From: Actinomycetes bacterium
GTDB taxonomy: Bacteria > Actinomycetota > Actinomycetes > Actinomycetales > Cellulomonadaceae
Assembly (NCBI GenBank): GCA_023388235.1
Contig: JAEWGQ010000092.1
Span: 1-7,376, forward strand
Length of the DNA: 7,376 nucleotides
Direction of reading: 5' to 3'
In this document: piece after piece, positions 6,063 through 7,376 of the stretch
How the letters are laid out: each line of letters opens with the position of its first letter
Numbering within the stretch: position 1 is the first letter of the stretch
Notes under the pieces: model-generated
Database searches by the model: none
Told to the model about the DNA's origin: nothing
Seen by the model: only the letters and a program-made list of their open reading frames with translations
Made by a program: the position numbers and the translations under genes

Positions 6063-7376
6063 ATGGCATCCATCACCCTGACGGACATCGTCAAGCAGTA
6101 CGGCGACGGCTACCCGGCGGTCAACGGCGTCAGCCTCGACATCAAGGACGGCGAGTTCGTCATCCTCGTCGGGCCGTCCGGCTGCGGGAAGTCGACGCTG
6201 CTGCGGATGATCGTCGGACTCGAGGACATCACGTCGGGCGAGCTGCGCATCGGGGACGAGGTCGTCAACGAGAAGGCGCCCCGCGACCGGCACCTGGCGA
6301 TGGTGTTCCAGAACTACGCGCTGTACCCGCACCTGACGGTGTTCGAGAACATCGCGTTCCCCCTGCGGCTGCAGAAGGGGAAGTTCACCGAGGACGAGAT
6401 CCGCGAGCACGTGGAGTTCGCCGCCGACACCCTGGAGCTGCGCGAGCACCTGGACCGCAAGCCGGCGAACCTGTCCGGCGGGCAGCGCCAGCGAGTCGCG
6501 ATGGGCCGCGCCATCGTCCGCGACGCCCGCGCCTTCCTGTTCGACGAGCCGCTGTCGAACCTCGACGCCAAGCTCCGCGGGCAGATGCGCACCGAGATCG
6601 CCCGCATGCAGCGCCGCCTGGGCACCACCACCGTCTACGTCACGCACGACCAGACCGAGGCGATGACGCTGGGCGACCGGGTCGCCGTGCTGCGCAAGGG
6701 CGAGCTGCAGCAGGTCGCGAGCCCGCGGGCGCTGTACGAGCAGCCGGTCAACCTGTTCGTCGCCGGCTTCATCGGGTCCCCGCCGATGAACTTCCTGCCG
6801 GGCGAGGTGCAGGGCGACACCCTGCGGCTGCCGTTCGGCGAGGTGCCGCTGTCCGACGACCTGCGCACGCGCATCGACGGGCGCGAGCTCGTCATCGTCG
6901 GGCTGCGCCCCGAGCACGTGGAGGACGCCGCCGTGCTCGACGACGCCAAGCGCGGGTCCGGGGTGACGTTCCGGGCCGACGTCGACGTGGTCGAGTGGCT
7001 CGGCGCCGAGCTGTACGCGTACATCCCGTTCGAGACCCACGCCGACGTCGCGCAGAAGCTCGAGGAGCTCGACCGCGACCTCGACGGCGAGGGGCTGCGC
7101 ACGCAGATGATCGTCGCCCTGGGGTCGGAGAGCCGGGTCCGGGACGGCAGCGACGCGGAGCTGTGGTTCGACCCGGCGCGGCTCATGGTGTTCGACCCGG
7201 AGTCCGGGGAGAACCTCACGTACGACGACGCCGACGCGCGGCGGATCGACTCCGAGACCGAGGAGGACCGGCGGGCCGCGCTCGAGCGGGCGCACCGCGA
7301 CGCGCGGCGCGACGGCGAGCCCGGCGGCACCCGCCGCGACGGCGAGCCGGACGGCACGCGCGACGGCGAGCCCGCG
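6063..7376 (+). CDS. sugC: ABC sugar importer ATPase, SugC/MsmK-like (3' end outside window)
   Basis: At least 438 residues are encoded with no stop before the window ends. The nucleotide-binding domain is complete: Walker A GPSGCGKST (37-45), Q-loop Gln83, signature LSGGQ (137-141), Walker B AFLFDEP (157-163, Glu162), D-loop SNLD (165-168) and switch His195 in VTHDQTEA. A TOBE-type C-terminal domain follows (about 238-380, with SPPMNFLPGEV, GLRPEHV at 280-286 and VEWLGAELYAY at 310-320), as in MalK/MsmK/SugC. SugC itself is about 390 residues. Here the chain runs past 380 into a charged tail: acidic at 384-402, then Arg-rich with repeats of RDGEP. The ATP-binding motifs predict an active enzyme on the cytoplasmic face. 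The ATG at 6063 has GAGGAGG 5 bases upstream and follows sugB after 27 bases, so it belongs to the same operon. Some MsmK-type ATPases serve several sugar permeases; whether this one does cannot be seen. Confidence 0.9.
   Translation, partial: MASITLTDIVKQYGDGYPAVNGVSLDIKDGEFVILVGPSGCGKSTLLRMIVGLEDITSGELRIGDEVVNEKAPRDRHLAMVFQNYALYPHLTVFENIAFPLRLQKGKFTEDEIREHVEFAADTLELREHLDRKPANLSGGQRQRVAMGRAIVRDARAFLFDEPLSNLDAKLRGQMRTEIARMQRRLGTTTVYVTHDQTEAMTLGDRVAVLRKGELQQVASPRALYEQPVNLFVAGFIGSPPMNFLPGEVQGDTLRLPFGEVPLSDDLRTRIDGRELVIVGLRPEHVEDAAVLDDAKRGSGVTFRADVDVVEWLGAELYAYIPFETHADVAQKLEELDRDLDGEGLRTQMIVALGSESRVRDGSDAELWFDPARLMVFDPESGENLTYDDADARRIDSETEEDRRAALERAHRDARRDGEPGGTRRDGEPDGTRDGEPA
7305..7376 (+). 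repeat. In-frame tandem repeat in the ATPase tail
   Basis: Two 27-base units (7305-7331 and 7332-7358) encode RRDGEPGGT and RRDGEPDGT. A third, shorter unit (7359 to the window end) encodes RDGEPA and lacks one Arg codon. The shared core is CGCGACGGCGAGCC. The array may continue beyond the window, so its copy number is unknown. Unit lengths are multiples of three, so gain or loss of units would keep the reading frame. Confidence 0.8.

Noticed and set aside
5046..7295. A 749-codon open frame on the minus strand opposite the second permease and the ATPase
   Set aside because: Its translation is dominated by Arg, Asp, Val, Leu and Gly with no recognisable domain. Long antisense frames like this are expected opposite GC-rich genes because stop codons are rare.

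Overview
The base composition is very GC-rich, third codon positions are almost always G or C, and GTG starts and SD-led operons are common. The sugar transporter looks like the mycobacterial LpqY-SugABC system. Together these point to a high-GC Actinobacterium. A free-living motile one, for example in the Cellulomonadaceae, fits, but the genus is an inference and was not tested.

Layout from left to right. The window opens inside the last ~87 codons of a methyl-accepting chemotaxis protein (+ strand, ends 266). A gene-free convergent gap (267-577) follows. It carries three exact copies of a 20-bp palindromic word (one of them inverted), a fourth degenerate copy, an outer stem around the first copy, and a GC-rich hairpin just past the next gene's stop. 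On the - strand come a class II fumarase (fumC, 578-1990) and, upstream of it, a beta-class carbonic anhydrase (2072-2746). The 81-bp gap between them holds a long near-perfect inverted repeat (2026-2058).

A divergent intergenic region (2747-2905) separates the carbonic anhydrase from a tightly packed + strand operon for an ABC sugar importer. This operon encodes a lipoprotein substrate-binding protein (2906-4204), two permeases (4201-5187 and 5187-6035) and an MsmK/SugC-type ATPase (6063 to beyond the window end). The first two junctions overlap by 4 bases (GTGA) and 1 base (TGATG); the ATPase follows after 27 bases with its own strong Shine-Dalgarno. The set is a complete CUT1-type importer. 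The binding protein captures sugar at the outer face of the membrane, the two permeases form the channel, and the ATPase dimer drives transport. Sequence resemblance to LpqY and SugA makes trehalose or a related alpha-glucoside the first guess for the substrate.

The genes themselves are ordinary, well-known families. The least explained material is the palindrome cluster in the convergent gap, the long inverted repeat in front of fumC, and a tandem RDGEP-type repeat at the C-terminal tail of the ATPase, which the window edge cuts.
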